DNA of 64,000 nt from Sarcocystis neurona (Eukaryota > Apicomplexa > Conoidasida > Eucoccidiorida > Sarcocystidae), in the NCBI GenBank assembly GCA_000727475.1, contig KL647328.1, forward strand, positions 424,003 through 488,002. Direction: 5' to 3'. Shown here piece after piece: positions 11,140-22,514 of this stretch. The position numbers were made by a program, and so were the translations under genes. Numbering within the stretch: the first letter of the stretch is position 1; each line of letters begins with the position of its first letter. Below the pieces are notes generated by a model. That model was not told the origin of the DNA and searched no databases. It worked only from the letters and a program-made list of their open reading frames with translations.

Positions 11140-11731
11140 CGCCGCTGCTGCTTTTTGCCTTGCGCAACTCTGTGCTGCTGCTGCTGCTTCTTCTCTGACT
11201 GCAGGTGATACGGCCTCTGCAGTTGCCGCACGAGGGTTGATGGCCCTTGCTCTTCTTCTTTACCCACCGCACTAGGGAGCAGCATATATGTAGGCATGAA
11301 TATATGTATTTTTGACGCAAGTGTGACCGTGTCTTTGTCTCCGTCTGTATATAAATATACGTTTCTATGCGCACGCCTTTCTGGCCTTACAAATGCATGT
11401 GTAGCCGCGCGCCTATGGGCGCTGTTGCTCGCTACGAATTTATCCGTACTGACCGCTGTGTGGCAAGAGAAAAACTCGTACCTCTGGCTCCTGGGCTCGC
11501 AGCTGCGTTCCCGCTGCTGTCTCTGATACGACTGCTTACCATCTGCTGCTGCTACCCCCCCCGGCTGTTGCTTCTCTCCCACCACGGCTGCTGCTTCTCT
11601 TCCACCGCGGCTGCTGCGTGTCATCCCCCGCCGCTACCAGTCCTGTCCCACTGCTGCCGTTGGTGTTGCCTTGCTGCTGCTGCTACAATATTGCTGCTGC
11701 TGCTTGCGCTCGCAGGCTGCTCTTTCTCGTT

Positions 11732-12013
11732 TCACATGACTGCTGTTGCTGCTGCCGTGCTGCTGGGACAGAGGATTGCTGCCAAGCACTCGTGTGGTGC
11801 TGTTTGTCTTGTAGCACTCGACCACCCGCTGCTGCGAGCGAGCGGACGCAGCTGTTGAGAGAAGTGCTCATGAATTCGGCCCAGCCTATGCCTAGGGCCT
11901 GCGGCTTCGGTGGGAATACTGCTGTAGTCTGGTGCTGCTGCGTACTTCCCAGGAGCAACTTGTGCAGCGACGACAGCGCCAGGAGGGACGTGCAGCGGCA
12001 GCACGTAGCGTGA
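11732..12013 (-). CDS. Possible terminal exon of unknown protein
   Basis: On the minus strand a CTG-rich pyrimidine tract ends in AACAGGCAG, after which the frame reads SRYVLPLHVPPGAVVAAQVA and continues for 93 codons, with LGRIHEHFSQQLRPLARSSG in the middle, to a TGA at 11734-11732. The upstream frame is also open to an ATG at 12229, but that part is Cys/Leu/Pro-rich and looks like the intron tract. Another minus frame over the same bases is open and equally long, so the assignment is weak. Confidence 0.25.
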   Translation of the reverse strand, partial: SRYVLPLHVPPGAVVAAQVAPGKYAAAPDYSSIPTEAAGPRHRLGRIHEHFSQQLRPLARSSGWSSATRQTAPHECLAAILCPSSTAAATAVM

Positions 12014-12349
12014 CTGCCTGTTCTCTTCTCTCTCGGCGGAAGCGGCAGGAACACCAGCAGCAGGAACAACAGCAGGTGCAGCAGCAGGAGCAGGAGGAAC
12101 ACCAGGGGGAAGGCCGCAGCAGCAGCAGCAGCTGGAGCAGCAGCTTCTGCAGCAGGTCATAGCGTGTGTGCTTGATGTCTTCAGCAGCGGCAGCTGTAGT
12201 AGACGCTGGAGCAGGCAAACTTCCTGCATCACACCTCCAACAGCAACCGCGGCAGCACAAGTTGACTGTATTCAGGCTGTAGCAGCAACAGCAGGAGGAG
12301 GAGCGGCCAGAACGTGTCACAGCGCTGCGCTGACACAGAACTGGGAGGG

Positions 12350-12988
12350 ACATCTTTCAGTCCTTGCGGCGCTAGGTATTTGTCTACGTATACATATGTG
12401 TAAGTACATACACCTGTACTTCTGTGTGCTTATATATATGTATATATAGATGTAAGCGTACGAATTTGCATCTCTATGTACATGTGTAGTCGTGTCCATA
12501 TACGCCTATGTAGATAGGGCTTGTGTATAAGTGTGTGGATCTTCCCTACTAACCGAAGGGACAGCAAGCAGCGCCGCGGCAGCAGGAGTAGCAGTCGAGC
12601 TTAGCGCAGGAACGCCTCCAGCAGCAACAGCGCGCTCAGGGCAGCAGCGTGATAAAGATGCCATCAGCAGCAGCAGTTCGCGTGGCCAGCAGCAGCCGTA
12701 AGAAACAGCAGCAGCAGTTCTACGAGGTCTTGCATCAGCCGTAGTGGAAGATGCCACCCCGAGCGGCCGACGCGAAGATCAAGCGGTGTGGGCTGCAGTA
12801 AGAAGGCGAACAACAGCAGCAGCAAAGGAAGAGCACAGCAACAGCGCGACGCTCGGCAAGAGGGGGAAGAAAGGGAGCGCAGAAGCAGCCACGCGCAGAG
12901 GAGAGAAGACCTGGTGGTGACTCTCTGAAGCGCAGCACCGCTTTCGAACCCCGCCAGGAGACACGGGGAGAACAGCAGCAGCAGCAAC
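12350..12988. other. Microsatellite then CAG-rich leader upstream of the transporter gene
   Basis: 12360-12540 is CA/TA microsatellite. 12555-12988 is CAG/GCAGCAG-rich without a usable frame: the transporter frame has a TGA at 12926-12928. This stretch is probably 5' untranslated or promoter sequence of the gene that starts at 12989. Confidence 0.4.
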
Positions 12989-15900
12989 ATGCGGAGGAGG
13001 AGGTCTCCCGTCGGTAGCAGCAGCTGCAGCACCCACAGCAGCAGCCCGCGTCCGGCAAGGTGGAGAGGCGTAGGAAGCGGATGCAGCCAGGGGCGCTCCA
13101 AGAACTGCCACTGGGTCGTCCTGTCGCAGCAGCAGAACCAGCAAGGAAAAAAAGACGCGTCTCTTTTGCAGAGCACAGGGGAAGAGGAACGACTAGCACA
13201 TGCCAACAACAGCAGCAGCACGGGAAATGAAGTCATACAGACGGTTCTTCCGGTGCTTTTGTATATGTTGCTCTCGCCTCTGCTCGTTTGCTGCAACAAG
13301 TTGTTGTTCAGTCGCTCGAGGATAGCCGCGCCACTGGCAATCTCGCTGCTGCAGCAAGTCACCGCAGTTGTGTTGCTTCTGCTGCTCAGGTGGTGGCTGT
13401 ACGTCACAGCGAGGGGGGGTAGCAGCAGCAGTCGGACCTCTTCCGGGCCTGCGCTTCTCTTTCCGCGACTAGCGTGGCAAACGCCAGCATGGCGGCCTGT
13501 GACACCCTGCAAGCAGCAGCAGCAGCTACAACAGGAGACTCCTACGACGCGACAGGAGGATGGCGAGTTGCACCATACACAAGAGGACCCTGCGCCCCTG
13601 CAACAGCAGCAGTCGGAGCGGAGGGTGCTGCAGTGTTTGAATCGGTCGCAGCAGACGCAGGTGGAGCAGCAGCAGCTGCTGCGGCGGAGGAGGAGGTGTG
13701 TGCTGCAGTGTCCCAGTGAAAGGCAGGAGAACCGAGCTGCTGTGCGGGGCTCCTTGAGGCCCCCTGCGCAGCAGCAGCACCCGCAGCAGCAACAGGTGCA
13801 ACAGCAGAATAAGAAGGAGGAGCGGGAGCATCGACCAGATGGACAGAAACAAGAGGACGCGGAGCTTTGTCGCGTTTTTGGGCTGCCTCTATTCTCGAAG
13901 CAAATGTTCTCTGCATGCGCGCCTGTAGCGCTGCCCTTCACGTTAATGATTTGCTGTGCCAACAGGTGTCTGTATACCACACAGCTGTCCGGCTACCAGG
14001 TTGCTCGATGCGTTGCGATTCCCCTGCAGCTGTTGCTAGAAATTGTAGACACGCGCAACAGCAGCAGCACCAGCAGCAGAAACAGCAGCGGTAGCAGAAC
14101 CAGCAGCAGTAGCAGCAGTATCGACAACGACAGCAGAAGAAGCAGCAGCAGAAAATGCAGCAGCACGAGTGGGAGCAAGCCTGGCACCGGCGACAGCAGG
14201 AGCACTGCTAGAAGCACTGCAGGCAGCAGAGGCAGCAGTGGCAGGTCGGCTAGCAGAAGATGTGGAGGCGGCCGAAGCAGCGGCTCTGAAGGAGAACGCA
14301 GGTGTGGGCACAGACCCGCGGAGGCGGGCTGCAGAGTCGGCAGCAGAAGTTGTGCGCGACGCAGCATGAAGCTTGTAGGCAGGAGGACCAGCAGCAGCTG
14401 CCAGGTAGCCAGCAGCAGTAGCAGCACCAGCGGCGAGCGTCGGTGCACAGGTGTTGCCACCAGCAGCAGCAACAGCAGAAGCGTCCGCAGGACAAGACGT
14501 GGCACTACTCCAGAAGACGACAAAGGTGACAGCAGTGCCCAGAGAGAGACGAGACGAAAGAAGGAGCAGACGCGTTGCAGCAGCAAATCGGCGAACATCA
14601 GGGGGACCTGGAGGACGCCACACGACAGCAGCAGGTGGGGCTGCAGTACCGAGGCGGCGTGTTGCAGCGGCGGAGCATTCGGAGATACAGAGATGAAGCC
14701 CCTGCGTGACGGACGGGCCTGGCATGCGTTGAGGATATTGTCCCCCCTCCTTTCTTCCATGCATTCGTTGGTGTATCTTTCTTCAGAGCGAGCACCAGCA
14801 GCAAGTCTTTCGAAAGAAGGAGATACTTGTCCAGCTCCGAGGCGTGCGCAGCAGCAGAAACGGAAGCAGTGGACGCGGCGGCACCACCAGGAGCCGGAGA
14901 GATCTCAAAAGCAACAGCAGGGACAACCCGAGCGCGATCAGCAGCGGCAGGAAGAGGAAGCGCGGCAGCAGCAACTTGAACAAGAGCCACGTGAGGCGGA
15001 GGGACGACGACAGCAGGAACAGACGCAGCAGCGGGAGCAGCAGCACAAGGGGCGCACCGAAGGGCAGCAGCAGCAGAGGGAGGCTCAGCAGGGGCTGCTT
15101 GATGCGCCGCGTGGGGATACGCAAATGCTGCAGGAGAATGAGCAGGAGGAGAGGTTTTTCTGTGCGTTGCTGCTTGCCTTTCGCCCATTCATGTCTGCGG
15201 AGGGAGCGTCGCGGTTGCTGTTTCCTTCGCTGCTGTTGCAGCGGCTGCAGCAGCTGCAGGTGTCACAGCGGCGGCTAGCTGCCTGCGGCTGTATTGCTAC
15301 AGGCTTTGCACTGGCAGCAGGCTACGGACAGCAGCTTTCCGCTGAAGGCATAATCACTGGATTTGTCGCCTCATTCTTCGGGGCTCTGCACATGAACGTA
15401 GCGGCCTACGTACTGAACCGCGCGAGAAAGCAGCAGCGACGGCAGCAGTGGCAGACCCGGCAGCCGCGGCGGGAGACGCAGGCCAGACACCGCGAGGAGC
15501 AGTTGTTGTGGGAGAAGGGACGGCCGCAACAGGCACACCAGCAGCAGCAGCAGGAGGTAAGAAAGAGCGATACCGAGAGCGGGTCAGACACTGGTGAAGG
15601 CCAGGTTCTACGGCATCTGAGGGGAGTCGGCCTGCTGCAGCAGCGTGCGCCGCAGCAGGAGCAGCAGCAGCAGGAGAAAAACGAGCTGCAGCAGCAGCGG
15701 CAGCGCCCCGAGCAGGGGGAGGTGCAGCCGCAAGAGGAGAAGCAGCAGCGACGACGGCAAGACGCGTGGCAACAGAGAGTAGGGCAGTTTGTTCCACATG
15801 CGGCACAGCAGCCGCTGCTGAGGAACTCAGCAAAGTCAGTTTGTTGGGGAAAGAAAAGGGAGCATCCGGAGTCGCGTCCCGCCGCAGGACGGCAGTTTGT

Positions 15901-16687
15901 TTTCACACCGAAGGCGCAACAGGCCACGTGGGGGCAGAAGACGATGGGACGCGGTAGCTGCACGGCCGAAAATATTCAGCTGGAGGTGACGCTGCACGCT
16001 GCGGCAGCTACTATTCTCCTGCTGGTTCCTTTGGCGTTTGCAGAGCTGTATGTGCTGTACGGCGGCTTCCTTTCAAACAGCAGTAGGGGCGAGGTCGCTC
16101 CGGATAGTGTTGGCCGTTGGGAAGTGCCGGGCACGTCGACCAGCGCTGGCTGGTACAGCAGTTCTACAGGAGAAGAAAAGCAGCGAGCAAGAAAACTTCT
16201 GATGCCCTGGTTTCTGCTTCCGTATCATTCTGCGAATTTTTCGCGTAGGGCAACATTGGGGACAATATTGCAGCAGCGCCAGGAACTTGATTCGAAAGCG
16301 CTGCGATCTGCACGAGATTTGGGCTTTGCTTCAAAATTGGGGGACTTGTGGGAGCACCTGACGGCTGGTGTTGGGTTCACTACTTTTGGGTTGCTGTTGG
16401 CATCCGGAGTGCTGGCGGCGCTGTTGCCGTTGACTTCCTACTTTTGCTTCGACAGACTGTCACCACTTTCGTGCTGCATTTTAGGATTTTTTAAGAGTTG
16501 CTGCCAGATGCTGCTCTGTCCTCTGGTCGTGGGAGAAGCACCCTTCCCTGCTCCCGCTGCTGCTATGGCGTGCGTCGTCTCTCTGTGCGGCTGTGCTCTA
16601 TATGCATATGATTCCTACGCAAAAATAAGGGGGGACACGCCACCAGCGTCGGAGAGCCGAGGATATACAAAAAACAGAGAAGCCTGA
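12989..16687 (+). CDS. SLC35-like nucleotide-sugar/triose-phosphate transporter family protein with giant low-complexity insertions
   Basis: 1232 residues against roughly 300-400 for the family, which exchanges nucleotide sugars or phosphorylated sugars across Golgi, ER or plastid membranes. Recognisable pieces in order: TM1 with the conserved NK (LLVCCNKLLFSRSRIAAPLA, residues about 95-117) and TM2 to about 138; TM3-4 about 291-356 (FTLMICCANRCLYTTQLSGY); about 724-815 (ACGCIATGFALAAGYGQQLS, then FGALHMNVAAYVL); a further TM about 998-1027; and the C-terminal pair about 1123-1212, including LSPLSCCILGFFKSCCQMLL and CGCALYAYDSYAK, which match the family's SPL...G..K and G...Y.Y ending. Gln/Ser/Arg insertions of 150-370 residues fill the loops. 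The ATG is the first after an in-frame stop. The order and TM signatures point to the SLC35D/TPT branch; the substrate cannot be read. Some insertions could be undetected in-frame introns. Confidence 0.8.
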   Translation: MRRRRSPVGSSSCSTHSSSPRPARWRGVGSGCSQGRSKNCHWVVLSQQQNQQGKKDASLLQSTGEEERLAHANNSSSTGNEVIQTVLPVLLYMLLSPLLVCCNKLLFSRSRIAAPLAISLLQQVTAVVLLLLLRWWLYVTARGGSSSSRTSSGPALLFPRLAWQTPAWRPVTPCKQQQQLQQETPTTRQEDGELHHTQEDPAPLQQQQSERRVLQCLNRSQQTQVEQQQLLRRRRRCVLQCPSERQENRAAVRGSLRPPAQQQHPQQQQVQQQNKKEEREHRPDGQKQEDAELCRVFGLPLFSKQMFSACAPVALPFTLMICCANRCLYTTQLSGYQVARCVAIPLQLLLEIVDTRNSSSTSSRNSSGSRTSSSSSSIDNDSRRSSSRKCSSTSGSKPGTGDSRSTARSTAGSRGSSGRSASRRCGGGRSSGSEGERRCGHRPAEAGCRVGSRSCARRSMKLVGRRTSSSCQVASSSSSTSGERRCTGVATSSSNSRSVRRTRRGTTPEDDKGDSSAQRETRRKKEQTRCSSKSANIRGTWRTPHDSSRWGCSTEAACCSGGAFGDTEMKPLRDGRAWHALRILSPLLSSMHSLVYLSSERAPAASLSKEGDTCPAPRRAQQQKRKQWTRRHHQEPERSQKQQQGQPERDQQRQEEEARQQQLEQEPREAEGRRQQEQTQQREQQHKGRTEGQQQQREAQQGLLDAPRGDTQMLQENEQEERFFCALLLAFRPFMSAEGASRLLFPSLLLQRLQQLQVSQRRLAACGCIATGFALAAGYGQQLSAEGIITGFVASFFGALHMNVAAYVLNRARKQQRRQQWQTRQPRRETQARHREEQLLWEKGRPQQAHQQQQQEVRKSDTESGSDTGEGQVLRHLRGVGLLQQRAPQQEQQQQEKNELQQQRQRPEQGEVQPQEEKQQRRRQDAWQQRVGQFVPHAAQQPLLRNSAKSVCWGKKREHPESRPAAGRQFVFTPKAQQATWGQKTMGRGSCTAENIQLEVTLHAAAATILLLVPLAFAELYVLYGGFLSNSSRGEVAPDSVGRWEVPGTSTSAGWYSSSTGEEKQRARKLLMPWFLLPYHSANFSRRATLGTILQQRQELDSKALRSARDLGFASKLGDLWEHLTAGVGFTTFGLLLASGVLAALLPLTSYFCFDRLSPLSCCILGFFKSCCQMLLCPLVVGEAPFPAPAAAMACVVSLCGCALYAYDSYAKIRGDTPPASESRGYTKNREA

Positions 16688-19600
16688 AGTTCTGCAGGCG
16701 ATAAAATGGCGGAACTGCAGCTCCGTTGAAAGACGAAACTTACACCGTAGGTTTTAGGGACGTAGACGTGCGTGTCCACGTTTGTGGGTGGGGGTCTTCG
16801 TACTTCTGTGCTGTGCTCGTGGGTATGCACACGTAGGTGGGTGTACATGTGTGTCGCGTGCACACACTGCTGGGAAACGGTAGCACAAAAATGATTGCTC
16901 GGTAAAACAGACGGAACAAGACGTGACTTGCTCAGTCACACGCATGTTTTCTAGATTGAATAAATCTTAACAATACATGTCTTTCCCGTGTTTGCTCGTA
17001 GACGCCATGAATAATATTCGGAACAGTGTAGTTCAGGTCTATAGCGTAGTTATCCTCCCGCGTCGTGCCCCGCATGATTCCGCATCCAAGCAGTAGAATA
17101 TGTCCTAGGATAGGTGGTTGTGCGCATTGCCGCGCAGGATTTGTTGTCGTATACCCCAACGCGAATGTGTACTAGCTGTTAAATGGTATCGGATATGTCC
17201 CAGGAACTGTGACAGAGTCTGGGAAGAAGAATTTACTGAAGCAGCTGCGGGGAAACTGCGGCGCAAGCGTCCTCGCCCCTTGATTTCCCACATGACCTGG
17301 GGAGTGTCACTGGTGCTGCCACAAACGGACGTTTTCCTGTGTATCTTGTGTGTGGGTAGTCGAATGTACCTTGCCATTGATCGCGTAAAATTCACTTCTT
17401 GGTTCCACAATTTCACCGCTAATTGTCAGCGAGTTGTGATGTTGCGGTTTCCTCAACAGTGGATGATGGCGTTCATCTGCGCGAGTCAGAGACACCATGA
17501 CCAGCCTACTCACTACGGTACGTGGGAAGTTGTGTAGGGTGTTTTCCATGGGACTAACCTATGAAGTCTCAGCCGGTCTCATAGTGGAGACGCGATAAGC
17601 CGATTACGGCTTGAAACTACACCGTGGTAGTGCTCACTGCTGGTGCCTCTTCAGCAGCACCTATTCATGGCAATGTCCTCGTTACTCGTTGTGCCGGACA
17701 GACCAAGAGATGTTTTTGACGCTTTTACGTATGTAGGATATTAGCTGCTGCAGTGATAAGGCTGCACTGCTCATGTTCACGGTGTACTGAAAGAAAGAAA
17801 TGACTGTGTTCGTGCCTTGTGTGCAGGGATATAGGGTTCTTTATTCGCACCGTTTAGATTGCAAGTAGTGTCATATCAATGGAGATATCCAATGTAGAAG
17901 GCGACAGTGGCCTCAACTTTCCCTTCTTCACCTCTCGAACACCGCAATTTTGTGACGGTTGACACTCGAACTACGAAACATGTTAATTTGTTCAGTGTTG
18001 ACCCTGGTAATCCTTTTTTCCAAGTTGGACTTTCTCCAGCACAGAGGTCTTCACCTTGTCCCTGTTGCCATTCCAAGCTCGCTTAACATTAAGTGCTCAT
18101 GAATTTTTCTTGGCAGGCACTTCGTGTGTCCTAAAATATATGTAGACATCGCAGGCGGTCGAGTACTTTGTACAAAGAGAGAACGACACGAGCGCAGGAG
18201 CCCTACCTCGTTGCCTACCTTACCAGGACAGCCCCCGAGTTGCAACCGGCGAGCAGGTTCTGGCGTTCAAAAGGTTGACGCCGCGTGTGCGTGTTCCCCG
18301 GTATGATTTTACAGTCAAATGTTTCGTGTTCAAGTGGTTGGGTCGCCTTTTTTTTTAACGATAGGTTCGTAGACACTTGCACGAAAAAGAGCGTTGTTCT
18401 GTATTCCTGGCGGTGCAGATTTCAAACTGTATCGAACCAGGAAAGGCATTGTACGTGAACGCCTTGACAAGCACTACTCGACTTTTCCCAGAACTTTCTG
18501 AATTTAGTCGTATGCACCACTCAAGGCCACAAGAGACACGCCGTACGGTGTAGTAGAGTCGCATTCCTAACGAACACTTCGGCTGACAGTCACCCTTTGG
18601 TTCTGCGTACCGATACCAGCCACGTGAAATGTCACAGGAAAATGGTCGTTCGGTTACTGTACAGTCAGCCTTGCTTCTGAGGTCAGTTCTCGTCTTCCCG
18701 CCGCTTAGCATTCCCCTAGATCGCAGCAAGCCAGAAGAAGAGGACGTGGGACGCCGGGCTCTCTGTTACAATCGTCTTCAAAATAGGATTTACAAACTTG
18801 CAGCCGCTCTTACAGACTGAACGACGGCGGCGTATTCAGACCCTCCCTTACACTTTACAGCGGCACAGGCTCCATTGCGTGAGAACATGCTCCCATGGTG
18901 TGCACTATATAATAACGTGTAGCGCGTTCACAGCGAGTTCTGCACACGTAGGTTGCGACGCCGATATCTTAATTCATGGCCTCTATTTGTACACATGTCT
19001 GTTCGTATTCCTGGATGCGTATCGTGTGCACATATGTATATAGGCGCATTCATATATTCGGCTCCTTAACTGTCCTCAGCGTTATTCCACACATAGTGAT
19101 AACCCAGATGTATATATATATATATATTGCTCTGGGCACACGTTTGCGGTGTAGTTTTGTACCAGGTGCAGTTATCGACGTTGAGGGGTTCCTTGTTCTA
19201 GTCCCGCAGACCTCGGGTCCGAGCTACACAAGCTGCTGCGCTGTTGGTTTGCTTGAGCCGCGACGGAAGCTACGCCGTGACAGGATGCAGACGTCAACGC
19301 GGTGGTACGCCTTAATATCGCACGCTATGCGTACGGCTACGATTTCTGCAAAAACTATGACCAAGGATAGTACACCTTCTTAACAAGGCGTGATTACGAT
19401 AAAAAATTCGCAGTTCTGTGGTATGGAGGTCAAGTGAAAAGCGTGTATCTCCTCTCCCAGACAGTCATCCCCATTGAAAAACTGTCATCAACATGCCAGC
19501 ACGTGGAAATGTTTTTGCTGATGTGTGCACACTATCTTCTTTTGAGCTACGAGGGGCGCTCGACCTTACATTGCTGCACATGTAAAAGATGGTTAGTAAT

Positions 19601-20848
19601 CCGTCGTTCACCTGCGCAAGATCATGAGTATACAGATACTGATGGGCAGGCTTCGCCGGATGCGTCTTAGAAAGGAACGCATGCACGGTTGTCGCCATTC
19701 CAGGACCGAGGCCTGTACCTACGCAGTTCCTAAAATATTTTTACTTTGGCTCTACAAGGAGTTCAACGTGCATATATACGCACACGTATATACGTACGTA
19801 AAGTGGTGATTTGCACGGGGCAGTGCTGCACACCATGGGAGACGCTGGCTGCAGCGTGCTGCATCCATTGAAAAGGCAGTCTTGCCACCAAGTACTCATG
19901 ATGTTGACACACTAAAGAGCGCGTTTGGAGTTTAGCGTAACGCTGATACCCTCTGCGTCTCACGACTCCCTCGTACTGCCACCGCTAAAACCCCAGGTAT
20001 GTCTGCTATACCTTGGCTTCAACTGCTGGTATTACTTCACGAGTCCTTTCATACGGAAAGAGAGATCGGTCCGCACCGAAATTGTAAGTTTAAACAATTG
20101 TTGCTCTACGCTTGAAATGTAGTACTGCAGTACCTCCTCTACAACTCTGTGAGGTTTCTAAGCGACCAATATCGCGCCTTGCGGCGGAACAAGGAACACG
20201 GCGTGGCAGTCGCGCTTTTTTACACACTACGGCGACGATTCACTGTACAGGACTGTTGCGGTCTATCGGCCCTGTTAGTACACTAAATGGTGTGACAATG
20301 TAGATGGTCTCGTGCAGCTGCCGGATATTTGTCCAACATCGAGTCGTACGAAGATGCGACTTTAAATATAGCACTGCAGGGCACAGTGTGGTACGGAGAG
20401 GTGTGTTTGATTATCTTCTGAAGGTGCGCCCTGTTCATACTGTACTTTTTTCAAATGTGTGGCAGGGGAGCTGGATCGGGGTGCTTCTTCTACCGAGTCG
20501 TACACGCCATACAGAATCTGTGGCAGACGCTGCTGTGCGGTATAGCGCATTCTTGCTTGAAGTGTCTTAACCCTGCGCTTGCAGAAGCCTTTTATAGAGT
20601 AGCGATGCCACCACTCCCACAGGGATGTGGTCTTGAGCAGAGACACGAACTCTTTAAGTCATGATCGCGAACGACACCAGTGGAGAGCCTGAACGCCGGC
20701 AACTGCGGTGGCAGTTTCGTGGACTTTATTTCCTTCCCCCTTCCGTAAACAGCTTCATTGACATATAACACAAGTTCTCGAACTGTAGCCGTTCTACGTA
20801 GTAAACATCGTCCTCCTTTGATTTTCTATGGATATCTTTTTGATAACG

Positions 20849-20931
20849 TGAGTCCGTGTACGGCTCTCATGGGTCCTTTGACAACGGGAGTCTGTGTGTA
20901 GCTCTTGCGGGTCCTGTGCTGGACTGTGAGT
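20849..20931. repeat. Imperfect tandem duplication of about 41 bp
   Basis: GTGAGTCCGTGTACGGCTCT...GGGTCCTTTGACAACG is followed by a diverged copy, GGGAGTCTGTGTGTAGCTCT...GGGTCCTGTGCTGGACTG. It is one of the few internal repeats in this repeat-free block. Confidence 0.6.
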
Positions 20932-21818
20932 CTTTTTTCTCGTGTTCTCTTTGCGTGACCAGACGAAGCAACAAAGAATTGCGTGAAAGGTGTTTTGTAT
21001 TTTTCGATACTGCTCGCACGTTAACTGGAGCATACATCGGTTTTCGGTGGTAATACACCTTCTCCTTCCCCCCGTTGATTATGGGCACTGCTAAAATGGT
21101 TGGGTTCCCCCAAGCTGGTCAACAGCGGTCGATTTTTAGAGCTTCACTACGACGGCTGTTACTCCTGCCTACGTACGTCTTCAGCGATTATACCCTCACT
21201 AGGTTCTGTGGCGTGTGACCTAGCGTTACGGTGCTTCTGATTGGGCCACTTACGCTTGTGTCTACTTCGCTGTCACACTTTCCGACGACTTTCGTTCCTC
21301 TCCGACAGCTTTCGCCCCTCTTTCCACTCCTATAATACTAGTCGTACGGCCACGACTGCCAGTGTTTAACTATTACGAAGGCCATCTTGTACTCCTTTCA
21401 TCCTTTTTTTTAGTGTTCTACTGACTTCAGTCTTCCGTAGCTAGTAGCACATCCTCTGCTGCGCTCAGTCCGTCCAATCCTTCCGTCTAATTTCCTCCCT
21501 CGTCCGCACTGTAGTACTACTGCTAGTAGCGTTACTTCTTCTTTCCGAAGTTTTTAGGCGACAGTCCCTCTCTAGTGCTGGTAGTATTGCTACTCCTTCC
21601 TACTACCCTTTTACCGGGTAGGTCTCTCAGGTTGCGTCCTGGGCTCTTCCATACTGCTACACGCTGAAGCCTCTGCATCGGCGGCACAGACGGGTCCGCC
21701 GTGTCTGTCTCCAGTCGCTGCTGCGCGCCGCCGCGACGGGGGGTGATGATACCGGCTGCGGACGTGTCAGCGCAAGCTCCGAACAGTGCAAAGCGTGTAA
21801 TTGTCACGGAAGTTAATA

Positions 21819-22007
21819 ATGGCGATACTTCTGTGTATTATTGCTTACAATCCACCTAGTTCCGGCTGGGTAAAATTCTCTGAGATCGGCAGAATTCACG
21901 CCGCTGCAAACGTGCAACCCAAGCCGGAATTCTCGTCGTTGACTCCCGGGCCGGCTCCTCACACCACGTGTGCACGGTGTTTCCGGGGGCAGATGGCGCG
22001 GGACTAA
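21819..22007 (+). CDS. Possible short secreted peptide or signal-peptide exon
   Basis: The ATG at 21819 (AATAATGG context) starts a 62-codon frame with a hydrophobic N-terminus (MAILLCIIAYNPPSSGWV) that resembles a signal peptide. CTGG|GTAAAATT directly after it could be a donor, so this might be only the first exon of a secreted protein. The remaining residues show no domain. Confidence 0.15.
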   Translation: MAILLCIIAYNPPSSGWVKFSEIGRIHAAANVQPKPEFSSLTPGPAPHTTCARCFRGQMARD

Positions 22008-22253
22008 TCCTCGCGTGTCCGCGTCAATGCTACTGTGACGTACAGGTAGATGACCCTACCTCCGTGTATCACCGTACGGAGAGATCCACATCTGGGTCGG
22101 TTACTTCACGTGTTCTCGTTCGAGCCTGCCGGGTGACGCCGCCTGCCCATACACTTTTGTGCCGCGACTGGAAAACGACGCTTCTACCTCGCAGTTCTAA
22201 TTACATGCCCTTCTTTCGTGTGTCCTTCTGGTCTCACGTGTGATATTTCATCT

Positions 22254-22514
22254 TCAAAACTCGGTGCTCTGTGTCCCGTGCGCTTCAGGAGCTTGTGAGC
22301 TACAGTTCGTGCTGCGCATAAAGAAGCTTTCCACTCTGCGATTTTTCACTGTGCAACATCCGGCCGCTAGGTTGCAAATAGCGTTACTGTGCGCCGCGTC
22401 GACCCGCCTTATATCGCCCTTGAGCACCGCCCGCTTGTACGCAGCGATTCCATCTGCGTCGAACATATGGTTGAAGAGGAAGATTCCGTCGTGTCTCTTC
22501 TCAGTTAAAAGCTC
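22254..22514 (-). CDS. Possible isolated exon
   Basis: An 86-codon minus-strand frame of ordinary, repeat-free composition (KRHDGIFLFNHMFDADGIAA, then AYKRAVLKGDIRRVDAAHSN, with four Cys further on). No ATG opens it and its splice sites are not obvious. It is listed because its amino-acid make-up is more protein-like than that of other frames in this block. No family recognised. Confidence 0.18.
   Translation of the reverse strand, partial: ELLTEKRHDGIFLFNHMFDADGIAAYKRAVLKGDIRRVDAAHSNAICNLAAGCCTVKNRRVESFFMRSTNCSSQAPEAHGTQSTEF

Noticed and set aside
17118..17537. 139-codon plus frame in the repeat-free block
   Set aside because: A minus frame of 103 codons overlaps it. It has no domain or signal peptide, and its length is near what chance allows in 6 kb.
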